From contig MNCI01017558.1 of assembly GCA_015680685.1 (NCBI GenBank), positions 363,894 through 427,893 of the forward strand: DNA of 64,000 nt, read 5' to 3'. Positions 1 to 11,873 of this stretch are shown here, in pieces. The notes beneath the pieces are model-generated. The model saw nothing but the letters and a program-made list of their open reading frames with translations, was not told the origin of the DNA and did not search any database. Made by a program: the position numbers and the translations under genes. Positions within the stretch are counted from its first letter, which is position 1. Each line of letters opens with the position of its first letter. The DNA comes from Gnetum montanum. Lineage: Eukaryota > Streptophyta > Gnetopsida > Gnetales > Gnetaceae.

Positions 1-47
1 GGACACAAAATACAAAATACAAAGTACAAAATGCAAAATGTTGGAAC

Positions 48-1640
48 TCATGTGGTTCCCAGAGGTGGTGGCTCCTCTATTGGTGCTTTCCCTTTGTCTA
101 ACCATGCAAGCTTTTGAGATTGTTGATGGGTGAGAAGTGCCTGTAGTTTCTCTTCTTCTATTCAAGGGTCATGCACAATCCATGTTGATGTTCCAATGTT
201 TGACGGAGCTAGCACCTCCCATGGACATGATAGTTATGGAAACATTTGATTTGCTTTAACATACCATGCAACAAACTGCTGTCATTCCTCCTCATAGGCT
301 CTGGCTTTGTCTCGTAATTCTTGATAATCTGTTAACCATCGAGCCAAGTTTACTATTACATATTTTTGGTTGTTATAGCTTGCTTTGACCACTTCTAATT
401 TAAAGTTTGCTACTTCTAATTTTTGTAATGTCTTCTTATGTTCCACAAACTCTATCTCATACTTAGCATAAGTGGCAGCTACCTGCTTCTTGAGCTTAGT
501 TCTTGGGCACCCTGCTATTAACATGGCCATGTTGGCATATCACAGGTTTGCCAACTCCATGTACTCTGTTAAGTCCTAAATCTGCAGGTCTCAACTTTTC
601 AGTTCTAGTTGGTGGACGAAGGCATAAGTATCTAATATGACTCTCCAATCAATGTGTTGAGCACTGAAAGAATTGATGTGAGCATTAGCCATATGAATTT
701 CCTTTTTGATGATTTCCTTATACATCCTCACCTAATCACATAAGTGTTCTTTTAACTTCTCATGCTTCTTGGCCTCATTTTTCCATACACTTATTTCTAT
801 GGTTGTCTTTTGTTGGATAGCATGGACCTCCTCCATGGAGAGGGTTCTATTCTCCTTGGCCAAGTGATTCATGTCTTGGTTGATCCAAACTAGTTGTTCT
901 CGCATTTTTTGGAAACTTTCTTTGAGAATGTTCTTTTATTTTTCAATTATCATCAACCAAAGATTTTCGGCAGCAAGTAGTTTATTCTCCTCTTGTAAGG
1001 CCTTGAGAACTTTAGCATGTGCATATGTCTAAGCTTGTGCTTTTGAACCATCTCAATTGGCCTGTTACTTTTCCCTTGCCACCTTTTTATTTTCTTTCAA
1101 TAATTTATTTAGTTGTTCAATTTTGAAAATGCCTAATTGGTCAGTTACAATAAATTGGAATGGATCCCTTTATTTAGCTTGTAGGGTGACAAGCTTTTCT
1201 TGTAATCTTTGCAACTCTACTTTTGCATGCTTGGCCCTAACTTTAGCCATGATCAATTTTCCTTTGGTGGAAACGAGGTCTGATTGTGCCACTGTGACAT
1301 CTTGGGGGATGTCAAACAAGGATGTCATAACTTGTCTTGTTTGCAGCAAGTGATCCAAAGCATCCTCATGTTTTGCAGGAGTCATTGAGGAACCGACCAA
1401 AACTTGAGCATCACGTGCTCCTGTGAAATCTACTGATGGAACAATAGGGATGTTAAATGATTCTTTAATGCGATATGTTACCACCTCTGCTATGCCTACT
1501 ACATCTTGGTGCTGCATGACCACCACCATGGTAACTTCCCTAGTTTCCAATCTTACCTAGAAGGATGTGGCATTCCCAAAGATCTGTTGGGACTGTTGGC
1601 ACATTTGGCCATTTCATGGAACAGTTGGACTATCTTATCA
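48..1640 (-). pseudogene. Coiled-coil retrotransposon gene, C-terminal half (element E)
   Basis: Minus-strand open segments (best at 1550-1170 and 530-282) are homologous, in order, to the C-terminal two thirds of the extra gene of element A (49300-51212) and to the copy at 60367-62315. The shared features are a VMQHQ block, a long heptad-rich coiled coil with AVEN/NRNLSMEE-like blocks, and an end reading EPPPLGTT followed by a stop at 48. Several stops and frameshifts break it. The function of this protein is unknown. By position it is an element-encoded accessory protein with no catalytic motif that I can see. Confidence 0.6.
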
Positions 1641-1649
1641 AAAATTGGA

Positions 1650-2015
1650 ACATCTTGGTGTTGGTACATTTTTGATTATTTAATGGAGTAGACTTTATGA
1701 TTGAAAGCTGATTTCACTTATCGTTTATTCTATATTGATTTAAGAGAGAGATGATCTACCCGTCCAAGAATTTTTACATTGAATTTTTAAAACAATGTAT
1801 GGTTGAAACTATCGAAGTAAAAATGTAGCTTTAAGGTTGTGGGTTGATGGGTAAAACTGGAGAAGAGTGCTGATCAAAATCAAATGTAGATGATGAACAT
1901 GATGCTAGCAATGAAGAAGAAGAAGAAGCACTGAATGCCTTCAATTTGCACAATCTTGTTAGAAGACGAAATGATGAGTTTTCTTTAGAGTATGATGAAA
2001 TCTCAGAGGAGTTAG
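1650..2015. other. Spacer between coiled-coil half-gene and helicase pseudogene
   Basis: No recognisable gene. The plus strand has a short acidic open stretch (about 1880-2024) with a run of Glu codons that I cannot assign. Nothing else is seen. Confidence 0.3.
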
Positions 2016-2825
2016 AACCTATGTGAGCTCAGGTTGATCCATGATGTGCACAATCATAGGAAGAATAAATGCAGCACTCTTCCCTGAACCAGTTTTAGTT
2101 ATGCCTATCACATCTCTACCAGACAGCACAATAGGCAATGCTTGGCACTGTATGGGAGTGGGATTCTCGTAGCCCTGCTTGTTGATAATATTCATTAATG
2201 CTGTCGAAAATCCAGAGTCATCTAATTTCTTGATGGGCTTGGGAACATCTTCCCAGACTTTGCCGGAAAGCTTCAGTTTCCAAAACAGTCATGATAGCAA
2301 TAGAAGTGCTCTCCTCATAGAAATCCTTATTGAAGGGATCGTAGTCAATCTGCGAATGATCCAGAGCAGGAATAGGCTCAATCTTCTTCTTATCATCGGG
2401 CACAACCAGATTATCATCGGAATCGTACTTGAGATGGCCCTGGGCGGCATCGATGGCCTTGGCGGTAGCATAAACCTCCTAGTTAGAATCATATCCAGCA
2501 TTCAAGGCATCCATTTCTTCCTAGATTCCCACCATGAATGCATCCAGCAGATCCACTTCTCCATTGTCATCGTCATCGTGGCCATCATTGTTGTTCTTGT
2601 CTTCGCCATCGTCTTTAATCTGATTATTGATGTTGTTGAAACCCTCGACGTACTCGATGTCGTCCAGGTTGTGACCTTCGAAGTGGTCGTCGGGGGCTCT
2701 GGTCAGCGACGGCATGTACAAACCCGCTGCGATTTCGCGAATTTGAACCCTGGAATGGTAGAATCACCCAGGGGACCCGGCCTGTTTATGCCAAAACCCT
2801 CGTATCCGAACTTACGCTTCGACAT
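2016..2825 (-). pseudogene. RH24: DEAD-box RNA helicase RH24-like pseudogene, truncated
   Basis: Reading the minus strand from an ATG at 2825, the start MSKRKFGYEGFGINRPG matches the N-terminus of plant DEAD-box helicase 24. After a frameshift come the DLDDIEYVEG block, LLDAFMVGI, DALNAGYDSN, DDKKKIEPIPALDHSQIDYD, then the Q motif region (GYENPTPIQCQALPIVLSGR) and the ATP-binding motif I (TKTGSGKS). The match ends shortly after MIVHIMDQPEL, so motifs Ia to VI are missing. Two internal blocks present in Arabidopsis RH24 are absent (between LLDAFM and DALNAGY, and just before the Q-motif region). There are in-frame stops. No intron is visible in the matched part, so it may be a truncated retrocopy or a captured gene piece. 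It sits between the two halves of the E coiled-coil gene. Confidence 0.85.
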
Positions 2826-3079
2826 TTCGACCCTCCCTATTTCGCAAGAAAATTCGAGCAGAAATTTGGAAAGCGGATGAACAACTGCTGCTGCTGGTCG
2901 ATCTCGCTGGATTGTGGATATTGATTTGCGTGAATTCTTCAGTCGCTGGCCCTACTGCGTGCGCAGTTGTAGAAGCTCTTGCTAATGGGCCTCGCTAATT
3001 GGACCAACCCACATTATTTACAGGCCACGTGGCCCCAATATTCTCTTTATTTAAAAATCATACAACATTTATTTTGGGT
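2826..3079 (-). other. 5' flank of the helicase pseudogene
   Basis: This stretch is GC-richer than the repeats around it and looks like 5' leader sequence of the RH24-like copy. No promoter motif could be picked out. Confidence 0.3.
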
Positions 3080-4180
3080 TTTGATATAAATTATTTAATT
3101 GCTAATGTAAGTTTGACAACCCTTGGTTGTGTACCAAGTAAGTATTAATATTGATTTAAAAATTTGCATATGCTAAGGAGTTATATTGGATAGTTATCCA
3201 ATAGGACACTTGGCCACCATAAATTTTATTTCTATAGTTGTATCTTTGTGTGGAAGTTGCAACTTCCTAGCCTTAATCCCATGATATTTGTAACCACCAA
3301 GGCCACTTGTCAACTATAACCTTTTTATCTCCATGGCGACCACTTGGTGACTGAAGGGCCACTTGTCAATTACATGGGACACTTGTCAACTGCAACCTTT
3401 TTATCTCCATGGTGACCACTTGGCAATTAAATGAGGCCACTTGGCAACTGAATGAAGACACTTGGCAGCTGAATGAAGACACTTGGCAACTGAATAGGAC
3501 ACTTGTCACCCGTAGCTTTTTTGTCTCTATGGTGGTTATAACCACCCAAGATATTTGTAACTTACCTAACTACCTAGGAGACCCTATAAAAGGGCTTCAA
3601 GGATAGGAAGGTAAGGGGGGACTGGGAAGAGCTCACACTTGAACACTTTTGGGGAGCTCTCACTTGGAGACACACTTGGGATCACACATTGTGAAAGATT
3701 GCTTGTAAGATGGCTTGCTAAAGAAAATATTTCAGCCTCTTTGTCATAGTCCAGTGAGTTATGCTTATTGTTTTTTATTTTGTTTAAATTTTTTAGCTAG
3801 TGGTTTAGATAGTATCATCCTTGGTGAATAATTTTGGGATTTTTAGATTGCTCTTATTGTTCTTGTTGCTCGATAGAAATTTCTGTTAAAATTTTGCCAT
3901 AGAAGTGCTTGTGGTTAAAAGCCTTAAGAACATTTTAGAAGTAAATTTTATTATTGTGCAACGTATAAGAACCACTATTGGGATTGTTGTAAGAGAGCCT
4001 CTGCTTGTAGTCAAGCCGTTGAACGATTCAATAGTCAAGAGGGTTCAGAAAATCTTTGGTATTTTGATGGGACCAGAATAGCTTCTTTTTATCTTTAAAG
4101 TGAATCTCCGTGGTATTTCAATTAGAAATTGTGAAGTCTTTTGAAGGTTCTGTTGAATGCAATTGTTGACGTCCATTATC
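3080..4180 (+). repeat. LTR-like sequence H (ends approximate)
   Basis: The segment has an LTR look: a repeat-rich upstream part, a TATA box (TATAAAA, 3585-3591) in the context CCCTATAAAAGGGCTTC, then purine-rich sequence and a GGGATCACAC block. The same ordered blocks recur at 63660-63952, so this is a dispersed repeat family. No internal coding domain or partner LTR is visible, so it may be a solo LTR. Its ends and target duplication were not determined. Confidence 0.5.
3415..3498 (+). repeat. 21-bp minisatellite, four units
   Basis: Four consecutive 21-bp units built on CACTTGGCAACTGAATGAAGA run from 3415 to 3498 and accidentally encode a repeating TWQLNED peptide. Looser copies (CCACTTGTCAACT...) extend upstream to about 3300. 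Confidence 0.85.
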
Positions 4181-4599
4181 TAGCCAAAATGGAGTCTCGT
4201 ATGTGATAGTTTACGTAGCAATTTTTGGTAACATAGTAGGATTGTCTTGTAGAAATTACTTATTTGAGCCTTGGAAGTTTGAACAATTCGTAGATATTGA
4301 ATTTGGGATAGCTTTATTACGAAGTGTTTACTCATGTCATTTTACCTTGTTTAAATATTTGAGGTCTACACAAATATGCTTTCTTTTCTGTCTATTTCCA
4401 TCGAATCTTGCTCTATTTCTAGTTTTCTTGTGGAACTATCTCTTTCTCTGGGGAAAATTAGNTGCGTCCCAAACGGTCGCCAACAGGGACCACTAGGACT
4501 CTCCTCCTAAAACCATGAAATATGTCCACTTGCAGGATCAGCTGAAATAGTGGGTTTTACAACATCATTGATGACCCTAAATAGGTTTTTGGCATCATG

Positions 4600-5722
4600 A
4601 ATTCTCCACCTAACTATCTCAATGATTGTTTAGAGGTGACTGATAGATGATCAATAGTCTTGTTGCAGTAGCAGCAATTGTTGGACTTGCTAGCTTATGG
4701 GTTGTGTGCTGGGCCCCACTTCTTATTTTTGGCTGGGTCCTACCATTTGAGGTGTAGTGGGCCCAACTATTTGCTCTTCCTCTCATTCTAATTGCTCACT
4801 AATGTCTTTCCTTAGCGCTGATAGTTTGAGTAGTTCAGCATATGAGGTGTTTTGGGCTTTTCTAGGAACATCATTCGTGTAGCCCAAGATTCCAACACAT
4901 TTTCACAGCTGCTTGATAAGACAAGGGAAAGGAAAGGCAAGCTTCCTTGTCTTCCTTTCTTCAAATTACCTTAATATCTTTGTTAGATATAAATTGGGGT
5001 AGATTCACATTAAATTTTTCCATCAAAATCACATTGCCCCACGTTGGATAAGTAGATAATCTATTTAAACCTTTGGTGGGGAAAAGGTGATAAGTGAAAA
5101 TCTTAAAGTAGATCCTCTCTTCCAAGGTCACTTGTCCATAAACTTTATTCTCCTTGTTGTAAGCTCACTTTAACCATAATTTCCTTGCATATGCGTTTGA
5201 GCGAGTGGACAAATGAGCAACTTTTGGTCCTTCGTTTGGATGATTTAGGACCTCTGTAATGGCCTTTGTAGAAAAATCAATGGAAACACCACCTATATTA
5301 GCAATGGTGCCTTCCTCCTTGCCATGCCAAAATTGGTATGTTTCACCCAAATACCAATCACCACTCTCCAAGAGGATGGGCCATAGTGGAGACACATTAA
5401 GTTGAGTTTTCACTGGTTCAAGGGTAAACTCAGTGAAAGGCCCAAAACTGAGCTTTACTATCACAACTGCAAAGATGGACTTCTTCCAAATGGCTTGGAG
5501 AGATTCAGGGAACAACATAAGATGTTGCCCTAGTTCCGAGGCTCTAACTTTGCCACCTTTTGCATGGCTAGATTGCACTGTTACAGGGGTTTCTTGATGA
5601 ATGCTGAATGAGTGGGCCTCTTACTCTACATGTTCTACTCAAGGTTCCTGGCCTCTGCCTCCTCTCGGGCATTTAGCTACTCCTTAGGAAGGTCCTACTT
5701 GATCTCCACTTTTTGGGGCCAT
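4600..5722 (-). pseudogene. Plant transposon-domain protein, N-terminal half (element E)
   Basis: Starts on the minus strand at an ATG at 5722 (MAPKSGDQVG), with the best open part at 5578-5165. The stretch KLSFGPFTEF, SPLWPILLESGDWYLGE, FWHGKEEG, then KKVYGQVTLEERIYFKI matches, block by block, the N-terminal part of the extra gene in element A (48346-49290). The pattern resembles the putative plant transposon protein domain (PF20167 type, related to Athila ORF1). The function of this domain is not known. The reading frame decays towards 4600 and an assembly N lies at 4462. The C-terminal coiled coil appears displaced to 48-1640. Confidence 0.6.
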
Positions 5723-7746
5723 CTATAATCACACAAAAATCATTGTTACTAAGGTTGTGTAGAGATATTTTTATTAATTCATACCTCACTCATTGCCTTA
5801 ATTAACAATCTATAATTATGTAGTATGATTTTTAGAGTTAGAAATATTTTCGGGAAGTGGCTTCAAAAGGTGTTATTGTTGACCTTACAATCATTTAGGT
5901 GGCCTAGGTGATTGATAAAAATTAGCTTTCCATTTAAACACGGAAGGTTTCTTTAGTAAACATTGAATTCTTACCCCTCTAATATCCTTCGGATGATGGA
6001 AAATTTCAAAAAATGTTTGCACTCCTCCCACTATAGTAGTCCCCCACAACTAAGTGGAACACTCTGGGTTCAACTAGGATCAAACAAAAGTGAAATCAAA
6101 ATATTAGGAAGTGAGATATTGCACTTGGAAGATGGAGATGTAAGGGACTAAGTTGCAAAGAAAAATTTCAACAACTCCACTAGTGTCAAATGAGAGAAAT
6201 GNCACTAAGTTGCAAAGAAAAATTTCAACAACTCCACTAGTGTCAAATGAGAGAAATGAACTTGAAGTGGATGGGGCCATGAGTATATATAGGTAGGGAA
6301 GATGCAATATTGCATACCTGATATCGGGTATCGGTATCGTGTTGGATGTGATATTGTGTATGCGATATCACGTCCCCACCAAAATTCGTTGAATGCAAGG
6401 ATTTAGTGGAAATAAAAAACTTTCGATGTGTAATGAAAGATTGGAAATTGCATTGGAAGCTTTGGGATATTTAGAAAATTAATTTTGAGGCACCAGAAGT
6501 ATGTCATGGTGGGATCATTTATGAAAATTTGTAAAAAGGGGCTAGGATGAAGGGTGTATAGTAATTGTTGAGAAATGATTGATTACAATGATAAGGGAAA
6601 GGATAGCTCACTTAGGTAAGTAGTCGGAGGGTGTAAAATAATGTGTTTTGTGCAACAGGGACAAGTTACAAAAGTTACACAAGTGGGTCCTCCCCAAAGT
6701 AGGCTCTAGCCTATCATGCCCTTGTGGAATCACATCTTTAATGTCTGTCGGCACTAGAGAAGTTGAATGCAACATATACCTATGAACAAAACACACATGT
6801 TAAAACCACCAAGTTGAGATAATAACTCTACATTACACCAACCATAAGTTATGAACACTCAGACAATGAGATGAGATGGACATAGAAGGGATCGCAGAAA
6901 TTAGGACATGAGGTTTTTAATGATGGTCACAATGGAATCTTGTGTGTAATTAGTGGTTAAATAACCTTATGTTTGGCTTTCCAAGTTCCAAACCAAGTCC
7001 ATACCACATTGTAGTGACACTGCATTGCTTCATCCCATCGACAAACAACCATAAGCCTACCAGAGTTGCAAGGAGTAACATCACTTGGCATTTTGTTTAA
7101 GGGAAGAGTAGGAGAGGAGTGTCATACTAGCTCACTCTTTTTTTTTCCTTCTTCTTTTTTTATTTTTCTCTCTCTTTCTTTTTTTTTCTTTTTTGATTTG
7201 TGTTTGGCTCTATGAAGTTGCGTACCTTTAGGCATGGGTACATGTCTTTCTAGTGGAACCCACAAAAGCTTATTGAGTGCCATTTGAATTGCTCTTACTC
7301 CTATTTTTCGTTAGATCTACAAGGATATAGTCACAACCTTGGCAACACAATAGAACATATGTAAGTAGCCAAAGAGAATCTACAAATCCCCTTGATGTCA
7401 CATCCTTGTCATTCCATCTTGGTTCTTCACTTGTCTCTCCAAACACAATGATTATTAAACTATTTATAGCTGAATGATGAAAAAGATTACCATTGTGACC
7501 AAAGCACAAACTCTTATTAATGGAATAGGTGGATAAATGACATGGTCTCAATGTTTGAATAATCAGTCCCTTATGACTAGGCAACATAGAGAAAAACCTC
7601 ACCTTAATGGACAACATGAAATTATTCATGGTTGAGGTGATAAGAAAAAATTGAAAACAATAATTAGAATAAGTAAAAGAAATAGAGAAACGACAAAAAA
7701 TCATAAAACAAAAATATAAAATAACACTTACAAATCTTGGAAATTA
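5723..7746. other. Inter-gene region of element E, no pol genes
   Basis: No RT, integrase or protease motif was found on either strand. The region contains a long T-rich tract near 7138-7195, a CGATATC-rich stretch near 6318-6372 and an artefactual 55-bp duplication (6147-6258). The minus-strand open stretch 7704-7270 has no recognisable similarity. Confidence 0.4.
6147..6258. repeat. Identical 55-bp duplication around a single N
   Basis: Bases 6147-6201 and 6204-6258 are identical and are separated only by an N at 6202. Two contig ends that overlap but were joined with a minimal gap would give exactly this, so it is probably an assembly artefact. Other single-N joins are at 4462 and 46867. 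Confidence 0.9.
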
Positions 7747-10283
7747 GAATCAGGGGTGACCCCCACAACTAAACATTTGGTCATGGCTAGGATTAATAAG
7801 TGGATGAAAAGGATCCATGCATGTATGAAATGTTAGGGGCCCATCATGCCCCAACCATTGGGTGTTTATTGGTGGTATGGTGGCTAGGTAGAGCAATTGT
7901 TGGTCACACACCTGATTATAGAAAGCATAATGGGGTAGGTTAGAAGATGTATGTACATTATGAGAAAAATTTGACCCACTATGGCACCATTGACTAGATG
8001 GTAGTATGCATAGATCTATGTGTCCCTTCACATTGGTGAATTCACTAGATTGTGTGGATGTTCTAGTGTGAGGTGGGGGCCTGGGTATAGTGACAGGGGT
8101 TGTTGATGGGGCTAAGAAAGGTATGGCATCAGGTTTTCCTTGGGTTGGTTTAGAAGGTGAAGTAGGTTTAGAAGTGTGATTCTTCTTCTTACAATCATGC
8201 CTAAAGAAGAGATGCTTTCAACATTGTCGAGGAAACCTACTTTCATTAATAGCAATAGCACAAGTTACATCCATTGGTTGACATGATGGTGTAGAATCGT
8301 CTGATACATTTGATGACGGTGTAGAAGGAGGTGAAGGAGGAGAATACTAAGGGTGAGGAGAAGTGTGAGACGTATGAGGTAGTGATCCCTTAGGAGAAGA
8401 CATGGGTTGATGGTGCTTGGGAGAGTGATAATAGTGATTGGAAATAGAGGATTTAGAACTAGTTGGAGAAACAGGATGTTGAACATAGTAGGTGTTTGGT
8501 TTTGACAAACAGGGAGGATGTGGCTAGCTAGATGATGGCCTTTCCCACGCTTGTGAGTTTTGGCATTGTGGTGGAGCAAATTGTTGAGGTTGGTAATAGC
8601 TCCCCTTAGGATAGTACAATGGGTCATGGGGTTGTCCATAATTACCTTGTTGAATAGGGATGCACCTAAATCGATACCTTTGTATGAATTTTGGGTGCAA
8701 CTTCCCTACCCATTGCTCATACAGATGTGACAAGATCAGGCAATGACCCTTTGGATGGTCATATGAATAGACATCACATCCATTCTGTAGTTAAGCCTTT
8801 GGCCAGGTTACCCTTAGCCATTCTCCCTGGTTGCCAATCAGTGTTCTTAACTATTTCTAATTTTTGTGCCCTCTATTTGTTTTTATTGCCAAGTTTATTT
8901 TGGATGACCCTCTCCCCGATAGTGTCTTCTAAGTTCACAGTTTGTTCTTTTGCCCATATGGTCATCTTGTTATGCTTTGCCTCAATTTCATCTATTGATT
9001 TCTGTATTGGCAAAGGTTGGGATGTATCACCCTTTTAGAATTAGTTGTTTCCTTTTCATTATGGCTTTGAACCTTTGTTGTTTCTAGAGTTGGGTCTTGT
9101 TCAAATGCTTTGGCATTCTCCCATTTAGATAATTCTCTTTCTTCTTTCGCTAGGTGCTCTATTTGTTCTTTGACTTGGTGGCCTTAGAGCTTATATAGTT
9201 GTCCTCGGGCATACTTTCCAAGGTTCATCCTTGTTTCATTGTTGGGCCCATCTATAATGTGGAGTATTTGCTCTTTCTTGAAGAACCTATGACTTGGACA
9301 TTTATTTAGTAAGGCCTAGTATCTTTCTAAGGCCATGTCCAAAGGTTTCTGTTGTTCTTGTTTCCATCCTTAGATTTTTCTCCTTAAGGTGGACACTTGC
9401 ACATAGGTCTAGTATCTTTTAGTAAAAAGTTTTAACATGGTTGACCATCATTTGATTGAATGTGGTTCCAATGATTTATACCACACTTCGACTTTATTGA
9501 TCAGTATCCTAGGAAAGAGCTTAAGCTTTTTCGATTTATTGTCCACATTGTTGAGCACACAAGCATTGTGGAAGGCTTGTAAATGATGTTGTAGATCCGA
9601 ATCATAGCCTCCAGCAAATTTTGAAAGATTATTTAGGTCGAGCTTAGGTAGTCGACTCTTCTTGCGATGCCTGTGAGATATCTTAATGGCCTTTGCAATG
9701 TACATTAGGCTGTTAGAGACTAACAGGGGTTTATCATTGTCAAACAAGTGGTGATTAAAATATCTATTTGATTGATGGTGATGATGGGTCTTGTATTCAT
9801 GTTAATGATCTTGAGTATGTCCATGAATTTGACATTTGCTTTTACTCTAACCCTTTCGTGAAGCTCTATGTCTATTCTTGTGTTCATCTTCATTAGAACT
9901 AGATGTTGAAGTTGAGGGGGAAGATGAAAAGGAGGACCTGGCAGGTTAGCAATGGCTTCTATAATGTTCCTCATGGTCCCTTGGTCTATCATTTCTAAGT
10001 ACTGAGGAGGTCTTAGGCCTTGAGTCCATCCCTAGTTTAGGACTGATGTTATCTCCTTCAAGATTGTTTGCCTTTGGTGAATCTAGTCTTTGAGTCTTGT
10101 TAGGATGGCCATGGTCATGAAAAACCCCTTCATAGGATGGATCACTCTAATATTCTTCATTGTATAATTCATTAGTTCTCCAACAAATAGTTGTGCTACA
10201 TAATTCATAATCATTTCCACGTGAGTGAGATATTGTTGTTGATTTGTGGTGTGTGTTTGAATACTTCTTAAAAGATATATCAT
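7747..10283 (-). pseudogene. Gag of element E (Athila-like)
   Basis: Minus-strand segments 10283-10083, 9992-9720, 9747-9448 and on to 7750 make one decayed gag. The core (LHLQAFHNACVLNN, KLKLFPRILI, then a STLRRKIxGWKQ block and LNKCPSHRFFKKEQ) is collinear with the gag of element A at 41180-41700. The C-terminal part is rich in Pro, Ser and His, and no zinc knuckle is clear. Gag forms the virus-like particle in which element RNA is copied. Several stops replace Gln codons of the A homologue. No protease follows. Confidence 0.7.
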
Positions 10284-10334
10284 TTAATATCCTTTTACAA
10301 CGATCTTGTGTAATTCAACTAATCTAGATAACTA

Positions 10335-10359
10335 GCACCATCCCTAGCAATGACGCTAA
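10335..10359 (-). other. Primer binding site of element E
   Basis: Directly inside the LTR end the minus strand reads TTAGCGTCATTGCTAGGGAT. This matches the common plant Ty3/gypsy primer site TTGGCGCCGTTGCCGGGGA except at positions explained by C-to-T or G-to-A change. Confidence 0.7.
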
Positions 10360-11000
10360 TGATGAGTGACGAGGTACCCCTATGTTCAGCCATATGAATA
10401 CGAGTGTGTACACATGATTTAGTTGAACTCCGCGAATGGACTAGTTGTGGCACCTAGACAGTTATACGTTGATTATAGTTCAATGTCTTCCCACTTGTGC
10501 TAGTAGTAGCTTTTTCATGTATGGCTTAGTCCAGAGTGAGGCATATCATGTTGTCCCAACTTTATGTTACTCTTGATAACAGAAAAGATAAATTGATTAA
10601 ATTAATAATAAGAGTAAAACCTAAATTAGCCTATGACAATGGTATTCGTCCTTAATTGTTCATACACGTCTTAGACTTCATGGGGTTACTACTGGGCATG
10701 CCAAGTATTTGCACTTAAATGCTCGTGATTAAGGTGTACACATTTTGCTTAATGATAGGAAAATAAATAACAATAAATTAGACTATAATTAAAGAAAACA
10801 TTAAATAATTAAATAAGTAAACTAATGAAATTAGTCTAAGTGAATGCTGCAATGATGAAAGTAATCTCGATCTTTATTGTTGGTCATGCACGTGTCCAAG
10901 TACGTCATACTTAAACAAAGTGTTGTACAATTACAAACATCACACTATGGGCATGCATTGAAAATAACTAAAAGCTAAACTCTCTAATGCATTGAAAGTA
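10360..11000 (-). repeat. 5' LTR of element E, truncated
   Basis: On the minus strand the LTR ends CACTCATCA at 10360, just before the primer site. It is homologous over most of its length to the LTR of F (59312-60149), and its last part is homologous to the LTRs of A. Similarity stops near 11000, where a doubled TTTCTCCAATTATTGGACGT motif and a LINE fragment begin, so the outer end is lost. Confidence 0.65.
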
Positions 11001-11092
11001 TTGGATGTTTCTCCAATTATTGGACGTTTCTTTTTATGAATAGGAACATCAAAGCTTTTTCTCCAATTATTGGACGTTTCTCCATTCTTTGA

Positions 11093-11544
11093 AATTTTGT
11101 TTAATGATTGTGTAAGCAAAGAAACTTCTATATATCTCCCAATACTTTCCTAGCTTTTATTAGAATGTTATTTGGTTTAACAAGTTTTTTATTTTTCATC
11201 TTTGATAAGGTTGTCTTCACCTCAAAGAAGAAAAGTTTATTAACTAAACCAAAATTTAGTTCATCTTCTTGGATGTCTTATATTGGAAATTCTTCATTTA
11301 ATAATTTTTGAAAATAAAAATTTCACCAATTCAAAATATCATTTTTTAGCAAAATTCTTTTATCTATTTCCTTGATGCATTTGACATTATTAATATCCTT
11401 ACATTTCTTGTTTATAATTTTTACCAATTTATAAATAGATTTTTCTCCTTTTTTTGTTCCTAATTTCTTATAAAAGTTGTCCAAAGTCTTATGTTTAGCT
11501 TTGGCTACTACTAAAAGCAAAAAATAGCCTATCTGTGCTGGCAA
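11093..11544 (-). pseudogene. LINE ORF2 fragment (RTE-like, before RT core)
   Basis: The minus strand encodes AKAKHKTLDNFYKKLGTKKG, SIYKLVKI, then CKDINNVKCIKEIDKRILLK and FYFKLLNEE-like blocks, and after frameshifts a KMKNKKLVKPNN stretch corresponding to the KMxxGKAxGPDG start of the RT. This series is typical of the region between endonuclease and RT in plant RTE-type LINEs. It is cut off on the right by the other LINE at 11545 and decays on the left. Confidence 0.65.
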
Positions 11545-11873
11545 TGTTTTAGTTATTAAGTAGATGATTTAATCTACTCATGTTTATTACTCCAATTATT
11601 AGGATTCTAAAAACTCTTCTAATGATAGAATTGACTATATTATCTATTAGTTTCTTTGGTTTCCTATGCAATAAAGAAAGGGTTTTCTATAGTTTCTTAG
11701 ATATTTATACTAGTAGCAAGAAAGAGAGATGGCTTGGCATCATTTATTGTTAAAATCAGAGCATTTGTTTATCAATAAAATGGATTGCAAAGTGCATTGA
11801 TGGAGATGACATTTGAATACTTCTTTTAAGAAATAGACTTGTGTAGAAAAAACCTAAAAGTAATAATGATTAG
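11545..11873 (+). pseudogene. LINE(+) RT 3' region, left part (split by element A)
   Basis: From TTTTAGTTATTAAGTAGATG onward this segment is closely similar to the reverse complement of 55812-55480 inside the minus-strand LINE. The similarity then continues without a break at 52377 once element A and its 5-bp duplication are removed. It corresponds to the LINE ORF2 region after the RT palm. The abrupt start at 11545 fits a 5'-truncated LINE insertion. Confidence 0.75.
11869..11873. repeat. Target site duplication of element A, left copy
   Basis: ATTAG immediately precedes the LTR start TGATGAG. The same five bases follow the end of the 3' LTR at 52372-52376. Confidence 0.85.

Larger units (their letters stand above)
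1..11000 (-). mobile_element. Element E: pol-less Athila-like Ty3/gypsy element, partial
   Basis: On the minus strand, from right to left, one finds a 5' LTR (10360 to about 11000), a primer binding site, a gag gene and the two halves of the coiled-coil gene also present in element A. No protease, RT, RNase H or integrase could be recognised in the 2 kb between gag and the coiled-coil gene, so E looks non-autonomous. Its LTR end, primer site and gag are homologous to those of element A. The 3' LTR would lie left of the window. The two gene halves are separated by foreign sequence (about 1650-4600). That they belong to one element is inferred from order and strand, not proven. Confidence 0.6.

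Noticed and set aside
2179-2880. Long plus-strand open frame of 233 codons
   Set aside because: It lies opposite the RH24-like pseudogene, whose minus-strand match to a known family explains the open frame.
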